From assembly GCA_964368425.1 (NCBI GenBank), contig CAYJAP010000004.1:1-33589 (forward strand): DNA of 33,589 nt. Reading direction: 5' to 3'. Under the pieces are notes generated by a model that was not told the origin of the DNA, searched no databases, and saw only the letters and a program-made list of their open reading frames with translations. Of the stretch, positions 8,634 through 17,365 are shown in pieces (the stretch's first letter is position 1; each line of letters begins with the position of its first letter). A program made the translations under genes and the position numbers. The stretch comes from CAYJAP01 sp964368425. GTDB lineage: Bacteria; Bacillota; Clostridia; Christensenellales; UBA1242.

Positions 8634-8639
8634 TATAAT
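8611..8639 (+). promoter_or_regulatory. Consensus sigma-A promoter of leuS
   Basis: TTGACA (8611-8616) and TATAAT (8634-8639) with a 17-nt spacer match the sigma-A consensus at all 12 positions. It overlaps the preceding terminator. The leader is only about 33 nt, so there is no room for a T-box. Confidence 0.85.
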
Positions 8640-8678
8640 TAAGCGATAAATATTGTTTTTTATAAACAAGGAAGAGAG

Positions 8679-11285
8679 ATGAAAATGAGTAAAGAGATAA
8701 AGAGTAAAACAACGAAGAGTGTAAAAAAAGTTGTTGCAGATAAAGCCAAAGAATCGACAGTAAAACGCAAACCGTCGACGGTAAAAACTTCTAGTACGAC
8801 AAAGCCTTCTGCTAGAACAGCTAAAAAGAATCCGGTAGTTAAGAAGAGTGTTGTTACATCTCCTGTTGCCGCATCCATCGAGGAATATAACTTCAAGGCT
8901 ATTGAAAAGAAGTGGCAAAATGTATGGGAGAAAGAAAAGAGATTTGAGGTTAAAAACCATGAGAAGGGGAAACAAAACCAGTACATCTTGGTAGAGTTCC
9001 CTTATCCGAGTGGAAAAGGATTGCACACGGGACACGTTCGTAGCTACTCGGCTATTGACGCGGTTGCCCGCAAAAAGAGATTAGAGGGATACAATGTGTT
9101 GTTTCCTATGGGGTGTGATGCATTTGGACTGGAAGCGGAAAGAACGGCTATTCGTGAGAAAAAACTCCCGCAGGAAATTGTTGATAGAAACATTGCTATT
9201 TTCAAAGAACAATTGAAAGAGATAGGATTGTCGTTTGACTGGTCAAGAGAAATTAATACTTGTGATCCTAAATATTACAAATGGACACAATGGATGTTTT
9301 TGCAGTTCTTTAAACATGGGTTAGCGGAAAAACGCAAGATATACATTAACTGGTGTCCACATTGCGGCGTTCTTGCAAATGAAGAGGTCGAGGGCGGATG
9401 TTGTTGTCAATGTCATACAGATACTGTTCAGAAAATTAAAGAGCAGTGGGTGTTGAAAATGACGGAGTATGCTGACCGATTACAGGAAGATTTGGTTGAC
9501 ACTGATTACATGGAACACATCAAAATCAGTCAGAAAAACTGGATAGGTAAGAGCGAAGGCGTACAGGTTAAGTTTAAGATAAAGCAAGGCGGAGAGTTTG
9601 AGATATTTACTACCTGCATAGAAACTATCTTCGGAATAACGTTTATGGTGTGGGCGCCGGATAGTCAGCTCGTGCTTAGTGTTAAAGATAAAATTAAAAA
9701 CTGGGAAGAAGTTGAGCAATATATAAAAGAAACGGCGAAGAAAAGTGAGTTTGAAAGAGCGGAGCTGGTTAAAGATAAAAAGGGATGTTTATTGGAGGGC
9801 GTTACGGCTATCAATCCAGTAAACAACAAAGAAGTGCCGATTTACTTGGGAGATTTTGTATTGGCAAACTACGGTACTGGGGCTGTGATGGCGGTGCCTG
9901 CACATGACCAGCGAGATTATGAGTTCGCGATGGAAAACGGCATCAGCATAATCCAAGTAATCGACGGGGAAGATATTTCCGAGAGAGCGTACGAAAAACA
10001 GAGTTACCTTGATACAGGGGCGAAACTAATCAACTCAAAAGCATTCAACGGCTTAACTGTGAAAGAGGCGAAAACTGCTATCACAGAGAAGTTGGTTGCC
10101 GATGGGCTTGCCCATATACAAACAAACTTCAAGATGAGAGACTGGGTTTTCTCCCGTCAAAGATATTGGGGAGAGCCTATCCCAATGATATATTGTCATC
10201 ACTGTGGTTGGGTGCCAGTACCAGAATCAGAGTTGCCTGTCAAACTTCCTCATGTAGATAATTATGAACCTACAGATGACGGAGAATCTCCACTTTCCAC
10301 TATCGAGCACTGGGTAAATGTTAAATGTCCAAAGTGCGGAATTATGGCGAAGAGAGAAACCGATACAATGCCAGGTTGGGCAGGTTCGAGCTGGTATTTC
10401 ATGAGATACTGCGACCCCAACAACAGCGAAGAGTTTGCTAGTCAAGAGGCGCTTAAAGCTTGGTTGCCAGTAGCACTTTACAACGGTGGTAACGAGCATA
10501 CTAACCGACACCTTATGTTTGCGCGATTCTGGAATAAGTTCTTTTATGATATAGGTTTTAGCCCTGTATCTGAGCCGTTTAGAGAAAGAATATCTCAGGG
10601 ATTAATCCTTGGTTCAAACGGCGTGAAGATGAGTAAAAGTTTGGGCAACGTTGTTGATCCGCGCGAAGTTATTCAGGAGTTTGGGGCAGATTCTTTACGT
10701 TTATGGGAATCTTTTATAGGTGACTACTTCTCCGCTGCAAACTGGAACGACGACGGTGTTAAGGCGTGTCATAAGTTCCTGAGCAGGGTTTGGAACATCC
10801 AAAAGATGTTGGTAGATGGTATTACAATTTCTGATGAGCTTTCCTATATGATGAATTATACAATATCCAAAGTTACAAGCGATATTGACGGAATAAAATT
10901 CAACACGGCTATTGCAGCAATGATGTCGCTGGTAAATGAGGTGTACAAAATAGGTAAAATGAATCACCACGAGTATCGCTCGTTGTTGCTATTGTTGAAT
11001 CCATTTGCTCCACATATCACTGAGGAGATCTGGACAAGGCAAGGATATTCTCCAAAAATTCATAAGTCATTATGGCCGACGTTTGATAAGAGCAAGACGA
11101 TGCAAGAAGAGTTGGAGATTGCGATACAGATAAACAGTAAAATCAAGGGAAGAGTAGTTGTTCCGGCAAATGCATCGGAAGAAGTTGCTTACCACCATAT
11201 AAAGCAAAAGTTTCCAGAATTACTGTCTTCTCCGGTGAAAAAGACAATCTATATAAAAAATAAGCTTATCAACTTTATTGTTTAA
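8679..11285 (+). CDS. leuS: Leucyl-tRNA synthetase with lysine-rich N-terminal tail
   Basis: Class I synthetase that charges tRNA-Leu. Visible: PYPSGKGLHTGH (HIGH-type motif, H116-H119), a Cys-rich zinc-like segment (GGCCCQCH), the CP1 editing insertion with GTGAVMAVPAHDQRD, the leucine-specific CPKCG...PGWAGSSWYFMRY block, KMSKS (650-654) and an anticodon-binding C-terminus. Two features are odd. Residues 1-66 are a Lys/Ser/Thr/Val-rich tail absent from ordinary LeuRS; no other ATG lies between it and the catalytic domain, and the ATG has AAGGAAGAGAG just upstream, so the tail should be translated. The usual editing-site motif TTRPDT reads TTCIET (311-316), losing both Arg and Asp. Length is 868 aa. 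Confidence 0.96.
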   Translation: MKMSKEIKSKTTKSVKKVVADKAKESTVKRKPSTVKTSSTTKPSARTAKKNPVVKKSVVTSPVAASIEEYNFKAIEKKWQNVWEKEKRFEVKNHEKGKQNQYILVEFPYPSGKGLHTGHVRSYSAIDAVARKKRLEGYNVLFPMGCDAFGLEAERTAIREKKLPQEIVDRNIAIFKEQLKEIGLSFDWSREINTCDPKYYKWTQWMFLQFFKHGLAEKRKIYINWCPHCGVLANEEVEGGCCCQCHTDTVQKIKEQWVLKMTEYADRLQEDLVDTDYMEHIKISQKNWIGKSEGVQVKFKIKQGGEFEIFTTCIETIFGITFMVWAPDSQLVLSVKDKIKNWEEVEQYIKETAKKSEFERAELVKDKKGCLLEGVTAINPVNNKEVPIYLGDFVLANYGTGAVMAVPAHDQRDYEFAMENGISIIQVIDGEDISERAYEKQSYLDTGAKLINSKAFNGLTVKEAKTAITEKLVADGLAHIQTNFKMRDWVFSRQRYWGEPIPMIYCHHCGWVPVPESELPVKLPHVDNYEPTDDGESPLSTIEHWVNVKCPKCGIMAKRETDTMPGWAGSSWYFMRYCDPNNSEEFASQEALKAWLPVALYNGGNEHTNRHLMFARFWNKFFYDIGFSPVSEPFRERISQGLILGSNGVKMSKSLGNVVDPREVIQEFGADSLRLWESFIGDYFSAANWNDDGVKACHKFLSRVWNIQKMLVDGITISDELSYMMNYTISKVTSDIDGIKFNTAIAAMMSLVNEVYKIGKMNHHEYRSLLLLLNPFAPHITEEIWTRQGYSPKIHKSLWPTFDKSKTMQEELEIAIQINSKIKGRVVVPANASEEVAYHHIKQKFPELLSSPVKKTIYIKNKLINFIV

Positions 11286-11316
11286 GCTTTATTGGTAATG
11301 ACTTCAATAGAATAAG

Positions 11317-11353
11317 ACAAGGTCTTGTAAGCAAGATCTTGTTTTGTTTTTCT
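11317..11353 (+). terminator. Terminator of leuS
   Basis: An 11-bp stem (11317-11327 with 11332-11342, one G-U pair) and a 4-nt loop are followed by a T-rich tract interrupted by single G and C residues. Confidence 0.75.
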
Positions 11354-11383
11354 TTCTACAGAGATATTTCAAGAGACATGATA

Positions 11384-11412
11384 TTGTTTTTAAGTTGCGA
11401 ATATGGTATACT
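11384..11412 (+). promoter_or_regulatory. Upstream promoter of the surface protein gene
   Basis: TTGTTT (11384-11389) and TATACT (11407-11412) have a 17-nt spacer and a TGG extended -10. It would give a leader of about 250 nt. Confidence 0.5.
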
Positions 11413-11498
11413 AACATTAGTGATAAAAAAAGAAATTTACATCTCAAGAGAGAGTTTATAAAAGCGCCGTGCACAAAGGGATTTATTTTATGTGCATC

Positions 11499-11527
11499 TT
11501 GACAACGCTAAGTAGATAAGTTATAAT
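11499..11527 (+). promoter_or_regulatory. Consensus promoter of the surface protein gene
   Basis: TTGACA (11499-11504) and TATAAT (11522-11527) with a 17-nt spacer match the consensus exactly. The right arm of an inverted repeat (11491-11496) lies 2 nt before the -35, a plausible operator position. Confidence 0.8.
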
Positions 11528-11670
11528 AAAATTGTTAAATATTGGAGAAAATGTTCTATATTACAACTATTTGTATAAACTACGACAGGTTATCCGTTAC
11601 AAGTAACGCCATATTTAATAAAAATACAGACTAGTTAAGCTATACATTTCAAAAATAAAGAGGTAAATGT

Positions 11671-14600
11671 ATGAAAAAGTTTTTAACATATTTATCAGTA
11701 ATAATAGCTACAGTTGCTCTCGGGTTTACTGTGTTTTATTTGGTGCGTGACGACGAAATACTTTCTATTTCTGCACAGTCCATGTACGTGTCTATTGGAG
11801 ACACTTTTAGCATTGAGCTTAACCATGAAAATCCTAAGGCGTACACCGAGGTAGAAGTTATATCTACCGACGAGATGGTAGTTAACTACATCGAGAAAGA
11901 GGGCGAAGAATACAGGTTTACAGCGATTGGTGGTGGTGCTGCGTGGGTAACGTTTAGAACAAGTAATCAAAAGTTTAGAAACTTATCAGCAATGATTTGG
12001 GTGGGTAATGGTTCGATAGATTTCCCATATTACATATCTTCTGCTGAGCAGCTAGCCATGATTGGTGTAGCGCAGCCGGGGGAAGAAGAGGCAAGATTTA
12101 AATTAAGTGATTGTTATAAGTTAGTTAATAATTTGAATTTGATAGACGGCTCAGATGGTAGTGGATACTGGACTCCTATTGGAACGGGTACAACGTCAGG
12201 GTTTACAGGCGTTTTTAATGGTGATGACAAGACAATAACAAATATTAGATTAGGAACTCCAGAGCAAAGAGCTGCTGCGGGTTCTGAAGATGTTGATATT
12301 AAGCATGCGGGATTATTTAGTTTTATCGGTCAAGAAGGAAGAGTTGAAGGTGTAAAAATCTCAGGATTCCGCGCAGAAGGCGTTTACGAAAACGCTGGTG
12401 TTGTGGCGGGAGTTAACCATGGTGGAATAATCGAAAGAATCGATATTGCTAATTCTAGTTTAAAAGTAGCGACCACTCCATATGTTGGTGGGGTTGTAGG
12501 ACAAAATATTTCTGTATACGTCGAGGAGAAGATCGTCGAGGGGAATGTGGAAATTCCTTATGAAAGAAATATTGCAAGAATTGACAGGTGTTCTGTTGAT
12601 GTAGTATATGGTGACCCGCAGGAAAGTTCTTACACAGGACTAGACGGTATTGTTGGCGGTATTACAGGATATAACGGTGGTGGAATAATAGTTTTCTCTG
12701 TAGCTAAAGGTACGGCGTATCTACAAGACGACGTTAGGTACGGTGGACTTATTGGATTTAATTCCGAGGTGGATTTGAAGAACTCTGTTCTAAACCCTTA
12801 TTCATCTGACATTGTTGGCGGACACATGAAGAATTGTTACACAATTGTAAATATATATATATCTAAGATAAATGCACAGGCAATTATAGGTGGTGTCATC
12901 GCTATCAATCTTACGTCGGAAAGATACATATATGTAGTTGATAATGTACAGTACACGCCAGACGTAGAAGCAGAATTGCCGGGTGGAGAAACCTTATACA
13001 TTCAAACAAACAAGATACAGGGAAACTATTTTAGAATAGCAGATGATAAAAACCAAGCGTTTATTATGGATAATAATAGTTACGGTACAGTTTATGGAAT
13101 ATCAAAACAAGGAACAAATTTAAGTTCCTTAAGCAACATAACAAGCATCTACTCTACAGACGTGAATGCGTCGCTAGCGTTAATCGCAAGCGGAAAGACA
13201 GTCGCTCAACTACAAGAGCCTGACACATACAAATCTCATAAGGTAATGGACGAAGTTGTTTTGTGGAGCACTGATTACTGGAAGATGAACAAAGGTCAAT
13301 ACCCAGAAGTGGTATTTAACATCATAAGTGTAATATATGGATTAGAAGAGGCTTTCGATGGGGCGATTGATTCACCTGAAGATTTAGCTAAAGTAAACCA
13401 AAATCTGAATAAAAACTATGCTATAATTGCGGACATTAACTTGTTTGGATTTGTTACTTCTGCCGATGCGACATCTAAGTTTATAAGTTGGACACCTCTA
13501 GGTCCAGATGAAAAGAATCCTTATACTGGAACGTTAATTTCCACACAAAAACCTGATGGTACTTATTATGTTATTAAGAATTTAAGTATTTCCACAAGTG
13601 AAGAAAAGCTTGAGCTAGCGGACTTTAAGTACGCAGGCTTGTTTGGAGTGTTGGGTAAGACAGCCCAGCTTAGAAATATTGTGTTAGAGAACTCTACAAT
13701 AGTGCATGTTAATACAAACGGAGAGAAATCATACACAGGTGGAATAGCTGGATTGAATAAGGGCGGAACAATAATCAACCCTGTAGTAAGAGGAGTAACT
13801 ATACAAGGACCAAACTATGTTGGTGGGATCGTTGGAGTAAACCAAGATAACGGAACAATAATCAATCCACGTGTGTCTAATAGCGGCACAACAGAAGCCG
13901 ACAGAGTAGGCACGAGTATCGCGTTAGCAACATTAGCGCAAGAAGAGGCGTACATCGGTGGTATTGCAGGTAAATCTAACGCAGGTTCTACCATCGCTCA
14001 GTCTACCATCGTTGGTGGGGTAACCATATCTGCAGCAGGAGATTCTGCGTCAGACAGCTATCTTGTTTATGGCGGTGGAGTGGTAGGACATAACGCAGGA
14101 AGCATTACAGATACTAAGGCATACATTGATAGTGGTTCTATGTCTTTTAATCCAAACATAAACGCTGTTGCTGGTGGTATCGCGGGATACCATTCCGGCA
14201 GTGGAGTTATAGATAGCGCTGCAGTTAGTATAGTTATATCGGCAACGCAAACTCCTTTCTATGCAAAAATGGAGATAAGTTACGAGCGTGCTAAACATCT
14301 CGCAGGTGGAGATGCAGATAAGATCAAGGCTGTCGAGGCTGCTGAAAAGGCAGGTGACAAGGTATACGAACAAGTATTGATGAATCCGGACACATATGTT
14401 GGTGGAATCGTTGGACAGCTAGTGGGAAATGCTACTATAAAGAAAGCCTTTATATACGGTTCTGCTAATTCGGGGCAATTGGAGGGAAGAGTAGTTGGCG
14501 GAATAGTGGCTAGCATGGCTGCCGATACTTGGCTTAAAGTTACTAACTCTAATAAAAGTAAGTGGACAGGAGAAAGGGAAATAGTTCCTGATGCATCGAG

Positions 14601-15243
14601 TATGAGCCCACATATCAGTGAAACATTCGTTGATCGAGTTTCGTTAACAGGATATTTGGTTGGCGGACTTGTTGGAATTCTGCAATCAGGGTTTGTACAG
14701 GACTGTTATATAATATCAGGCAATGGCGCGGGTATATTCTCTACTGAGGAAGCAGGAGCAAAGGTAGCCGGTATCGTAGGAGAGATTTTGTCTAGCGGAA
14801 TCCAAAATGACCACGTTTCTTGTGGATTTATGAATAGAGTATATGCAGTTACGAAATTTACAGTACAAGATAATGCCACAGCTTATGCAGAAAGTTCATC
14901 AACGTTTAGGGCAAGTAACAGCAAGGGAGAAGGATACATCTTGAACTACATCTTTGATAAAGACGTAGCGGACAAAGAAGCTAAGACACAGGATAATGGT
15001 TGGAGCTTTGGTGAGAAGATAGGGAATTGGGTTGTTGGAGTAGTATCCGGACAAGAAATTACCCCGGCGACTTCTACAGCCAACATGAAAGCAGGGTCTT
15101 CGGGTGAAAAGATTAGCAAATGTGGATTTAATTCTACCACGTGGACATTCCTAAAAGATAATTATGGGCAGCTAAACTTTGTATCTAGCGGAACAATGAA
15201 AGAGATACTTACGGAGATGAAGGCGTCGCACAATAAAAAATAA
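11671..15243 (+). CDS. Large GLUG-repeat surface protein with Ig-like N-terminus
   Basis: A 1190-aa predicted extracellular protein. Residues 1-27 (MKKF plus a long hydrophobic run) form a signal peptide or uncleaved anchor. Residues about 30-112 look like a bacterial Ig-like (Big_2-type) domain: SMYVSIGDTFSIEL near the start and FTAIGGGAAWVTF near the end. The rest is dominated by at least a dozen GLUG-type units such as YVGGVVGQN, YTGGIAGLNKGG and YVGGIVGVN, alternating with segments about 20-60 residues long, which suggests a right-handed beta-helix. There is no LPXTG, choline-binding or SLH motif at the C-terminus, so attachment probably depends on the N-terminal hydrophobic segment. GLUG proteins are often adhesins; that role is inferred. 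The ribosome site is a modest GAGGT. Confidence 0.85.
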   Translation: MKKFLTYLSVIIATVALGFTVFYLVRDDEILSISAQSMYVSIGDTFSIELNHENPKAYTEVEVISTDEMVVNYIEKEGEEYRFTAIGGGAAWVTFRTSNQKFRNLSAMIWVGNGSIDFPYYISSAEQLAMIGVAQPGEEEARFKLSDCYKLVNNLNLIDGSDGSGYWTPIGTGTTSGFTGVFNGDDKTITNIRLGTPEQRAAAGSEDVDIKHAGLFSFIGQEGRVEGVKISGFRAEGVYENAGVVAGVNHGGIIERIDIANSSLKVATTPYVGGVVGQNISVYVEEKIVEGNVEIPYERNIARIDRCSVDVVYGDPQESSYTGLDGIVGGITGYNGGGIIVFSVAKGTAYLQDDVRYGGLIGFNSEVDLKNSVLNPYSSDIVGGHMKNCYTIVNIYISKINAQAIIGGVIAINLTSERYIYVVDNVQYTPDVEAELPGGETLYIQTNKIQGNYFRIADDKNQAFIMDNNSYGTVYGISKQGTNLSSLSNITSIYSTDVNASLALIASGKTVAQLQEPDTYKSHKVMDEVVLWSTDYWKMNKGQYPEVVFNIISVIYGLEEAFDGAIDSPEDLAKVNQNLNKNYAIIADINLFGFVTSADATSKFISWTPLGPDEKNPYTGTLISTQKPDGTYYVIKNLSISTSEEKLELADFKYAGLFGVLGKTAQLRNIVLENSTIVHVNTNGEKSYTGGIAGLNKGGTIINPVVRGVTIQGPNYVGGIVGVNQDNGTIINPRVSNSGTTEADRVGTSIALATLAQEEAYIGGIAGKSNAGSTIAQSTIVGGVTISAAGDSASDSYLVYGGGVVGHNAGSITDTKAYIDSGSMSFNPNINAVAGGIAGYHSGSGVIDSAAVSIVISATQTPFYAKMEISYERAKHLAGGDADKIKAVEAAEKAGDKVYEQVLMNPDTYVGGIVGQLVGNATIKKAFIYGSANSGQLEGRVVGGIVASMAADTWLKVTNSNKSKWTGEREIVPDASSMSPHISETFVDRVSLTGYLVGGLVGILQSGFVQDCYIISGNGAGIFSTEEAGAKVAGIVGEILSSGIQNDHVSCGFMNRVYAVTKFTVQDNATAYAESSSTFRASNSKGEGYILNYIFDKDVADKEAKTQDNGWSFGEKIGNWVVGVVSGQEITPATSTANMKAGSSGEKISKCGFNSTTWTFLKDNYGQLNFVSSGTMKEILTEMKASHNKK

Positions 15244-15269
15244 AAGAAGTGATTACACTTCTTTTTTTT
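15242..15269 (+). terminator. Terminator of the surface protein gene
   Basis: A perfect 10-bp stem (15242-15251 with 15256-15265), a 4-nt ATTA loop and a T run to 15269. The stem begins inside the stop codon. Confidence 0.85.
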
Positions 15270-15290
15270 ATTCGTCTATGCAGTGGATAC

Positions 15291-15333
15291 AAAAAAACAC
15301 TTTACCTAAACATGTTTGTTTAAATTAAAGTGT
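15291..15333 (-). terminator. Terminator of spoVG
   Basis: On the minus strand an 8-bp stem (15326-15333 with 15297-15304) is followed by seven T residues. The 21-nt loop contains a nested palindrome that could shorten it. Confidence 0.6.
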
Positions 15334-15357
15334 CAAAATTTATATAGTAAATTTAGG

Positions 15358-15621
15358 TTAAGCTTGTTTTGCTTTTTCGAATTCTGCTAAAACTACTCTG
15401 TTTAACTCTTCTCTAGTCTCAGTATTTAGTGGATGAGCAACGTCCTTGTATTGTCCATCAGGAGTTTTTCTACTAGGCATAGAAATGAAGTATCCTTGAT
15501 TGCCTTCAAGAATTTTGATGTCATGAACAACAAAGCACTCATCGATTGTGATAGATGCAACAGCTTTTAGTTTTGAATCATCTTTTTGGATTAAGCGGAT
15601 ACGGATGTCTGAGATTTTCAA
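15358..15621 (-). CDS. spoVG: SpoVG-family RNA/DNA-binding regulator
   Basis: SpoVG is a small, abundant nucleic-acid-binding regulator that affects septation, sporulation and virulence in Firmicutes. The 87-aa protein covers the family core: MKISDIRIRLI, then LKAVASITIDECFVVHDIK and FISMPSRKTPDGQYKDVAHP, with the conserved SRKTPDG segment intact. The start is TTG (15619-15621), with AAGGAAGG 9 nt upstream on the minus strand. It is transcribed alone, convergent with the surface protein gene and divergent from murC, unlike the Bacillus arrangement where spoVG precedes glmU. In Bacillus it is under sigma-H; here I see only a sigma-A-like promoter. Confidence 0.96.
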   Translation of the reverse strand: MKISDIRIRLIQKDDSKLKAVASITIDECFVVHDIKILEGNQGYFISMPSRKTPDGQYKDVAHPLNTETREELNRVVLAEFEKAKQA

Positions 15622-15667
15622 TTTAGTATACCTTCCTTATTTGTATTGCATTTCTACATGCTACTAT

Positions 15668-15697
15668 ATTGTAACATAGACACAATAAACAAAACAA
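15668..15697 (-). promoter_or_regulatory. Possible promoter of spoVG
   Basis: On the minus strand TACAAT (15668-15673) is preceded by TGT (extended -10), with TTGTTT (15692-15697) 18 nt upstream. Confidence 0.5.
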
Positions 15698-15727
15698 CTT
15701 TTTTAAGCGACTTTCATATATATTTTT

Positions 15728-17089
15728 ATGAAAAAAATTACAATAATAGACACAAAACACATTTACTTCATCGGAATTGCCGGAATAAGCATGAGTGCCT
15801 TGGCAAAGTTGATGCTGTTTTTAGGGAAAAAAGTTAGTGGCTCAGACCGTGTTGCCAATGATGTAACAGTCAGTTTACAGAGATTAGGGGCGATTGTTTT
15901 TAAAGGAGAATCTGCAACACACATCCCCCAAGATGTGGATTTGGTGGTGTTCACCGATGCGATCTCTGCAAACAATGAAGAGATGTTGTTTTGTAAAGAG
16001 CGAGAAATTCCGCTTATTGAGAGGGCGGTGTTTTTACATCAGGCTACCGAGTTCTTTGATAAAACGATTGCTGTTTCGGGCACTCACGGTAAAACCACAA
16101 CGACGGCAATGTTTGGAAATATCTTGATTCCTAACTATCCTGCTACCATGCATGTGGGGGGCGAAGATTGCAACTACGGGAATTTTTTCTATAACGGTAA
16201 GGAGTTTTTTATAACCGAGGCCTGCGAATATAAGCACAACCTAGAAAAGATATGTCCACACACGACAGTGATAACAAATGTGGAGTGGGATCATGTAGAT
16301 TGTTTTGAGTCTCTTTCTGATGTAAATAAAAGTTTTGAAAAACTGCTGCTCAATACCTCTCACAACATCGTGCTTTTTGAGGATGTTAATTTGGATGACA
16401 TCCCCACGAATAAGAATATTGTCCGTGTAGGATTCTCAGAGGAAAACGATGTTGTTGGGTATAATATACGATACCGTGGAGGCAAGACGGTTTTCTCAGT
16501 TAAACAAAACGGACTTTATGTGGGTGAATATAAACTTAATTCGTTCGGACAACACAATGTTAAAAATGCACTATGTGCCATTGCCACCTGTTTGGCACTA
16601 GAGGTTCCCCATAACCACATATATGATGGATTGGCACAGTTTAAGGGAGTGAAGCGAAGACAGGAATTCTTGGGGGAATATAGGGGAATTCCAGTGTTTG
16701 CAGACTATGCGCATCATCCCACAGAAATAAAAAACAGTATAGAAAGTTTTTCCAAGTTTGGTAAAATATTTTGCATATTCCAGCCACACACCTACAGCAG
16801 GACACGAGCGTTTCTATCCGAGTTTTCCACGTGTTTTAATAGAGTTAAGAAAGTTGTTATTTTCAAAACATATTCTGCTCGAGAGGTTTACGATGTAAAT
16901 GGTAGTGAGTTGCGTTTATATGAAGTGATCAAGAAACGCAAAAATAAATATTTGGCACATACACAAAAAGAGTTGTTTGAGATAATGGAGAAACATTTAT
17001 CGGATGAGAAAGTTATGATAATTTTAGGAGCGGGAAATGTCTATGAAATAGTCAAAAAATGGCTAAAAAATAAAAAAAGTCTTGACTAA
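15728..17089 (+). CDS. murC: UDP-N-acetylmuramate--L-alanine ligase MurC
   Basis: Cytoplasmic Mur ligase that adds L-alanine to UDP-MurNAc, the first amino acid of the peptidoglycan stem peptide. Visible: N-terminal GIAGISMSALAKL (Rossmann-type UDP-binding), the ATP-binding GTHGKTTTT (from G118), TEACEYKHNL and VITNVEWDHVDCF in the central domain, and YAHHPTEI plus FQPHTYSRT in the C-terminal domain. The 453-aa length is normal. No Shine-Dalgarno sequence precedes the ATG, and an in-frame TAA lies 24 nt upstream, so there is no better upstream ATG, GTG or TTG. Its last codons and stop contain the -35 of the rpmE promoter. Confidence 0.95.
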   Translation: MKKITIIDTKHIYFIGIAGISMSALAKLMLFLGKKVSGSDRVANDVTVSLQRLGAIVFKGESATHIPQDVDLVVFTDAISANNEEMLFCKEREIPLIERAVFLHQATEFFDKTIAVSGTHGKTTTTAMFGNILIPNYPATMHVGGEDCNYGNFFYNGKEFFITEACEYKHNLEKICPHTTVITNVEWDHVDCFESLSDVNKSFEKLLLNTSHNIVLFEDVNLDDIPTNKNIVRVGFSEENDVVGYNIRYRGGKTVFSVKQNGLYVGEYKLNSFGQHNVKNALCAIATCLALEVPHNHIYDGLAQFKGVKRRQEFLGEYRGIPVFADYAHHPTEIKNSIESFSKFGKIFCIFQPHTYSRTRAFLSEFSTCFNRVKKVVIFKTYSAREVYDVNGSELRLYEVIKKRKNKYLAHTQKELFEIMEKHLSDEKVMIILGAGNVYEIVKKWLKNKKSLD

Positions 17090-17110
17090 ATCCTCTATAC
17101 ATTGTATAAT
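17082..17110 (+). promoter_or_regulatory. Sigma-A promoter of rpmE
   Basis: TTGACT (17082-17087) and TATAAT (17105-17110) with a 17-nt spacer. The -35 overlaps the end of murC. Confidence 0.75.
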
Positions 17111-17141
17111 TACAACGCAATACTATAGAGAGGTGAGCAAA

Positions 17142-17360
17142 ATGAAACAGGGCATACATCCGGATTATCACGAAGTAGAAGTTATTTGCGCATGTGGCGA
17201 AACTTTTAAAGGAAAATCTACAAAACCAGGAAAAGAACTTAAAGTTGATATTTGCAACAAATGTCATCCATTTTTTACTGGAAAACAGAAGATTGTCGAT
17301 ATAGCAGGAAGAGCTGATAAATTCAGAGAGAAATATAATCTAACAAATAAAGAAAAATAG
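17142..17360 (+). CDS. rpmE: 50S ribosomal protein L31 (zinc-binding form)
   Basis: L31 bridges the two ribosomal subunits. The 72-aa protein starts MKQGIHPDYHEVEV and keeps the four zinc ligands of the C+ form (C16, C18, C38, C41) with the CHPFFTGKQK signature. The frame is open upstream to 17082, but the ATG at 17142 is chosen because it matches the family N-terminus, has GAGAGGTG at 17128-17135 and lies downstream of the promoter. It is followed by a structured terminator before prmC. In the zinc-dependent L31 family, zinc-independent paralogues can replace it under zinc limitation; none is seen here. Confidence 0.97.
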   Translation: MKQGIHPDYHEVEVICACGETFKGKSTKPGKELKVDICNKCHPFFTGKQKIVDIAGRADKFREKYNLTNKEK

Positions 17361-17365
17361 CAAAG

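Larger units (their letters stand above)
11286..11670 (+). other. 385-nt non-coding region before the surface protein gene
   Basis: Holds the leuS terminator, two tandem sigma-A-type promoters and an inverted repeat (TGCACA at 11470-11475 and TGTGCA at 11491-11496) directly upstream of the second promoter. The stretch 11413-11490 between the promoters has no ORF or convincing hairpin. The leader from the second promoter is about 135 nt and AT-rich, with no riboswitch I can recognise. Confidence 0.6.

Noticed and set aside
8573..8678. T-box riboswitch before leuS (also considered before trpS, 30860-30951)
   Set aside because: Leaders from the consensus promoters are about 30 nt and lack the T-box sequence; the hairpin before leuS is the terminator of the previous gene.
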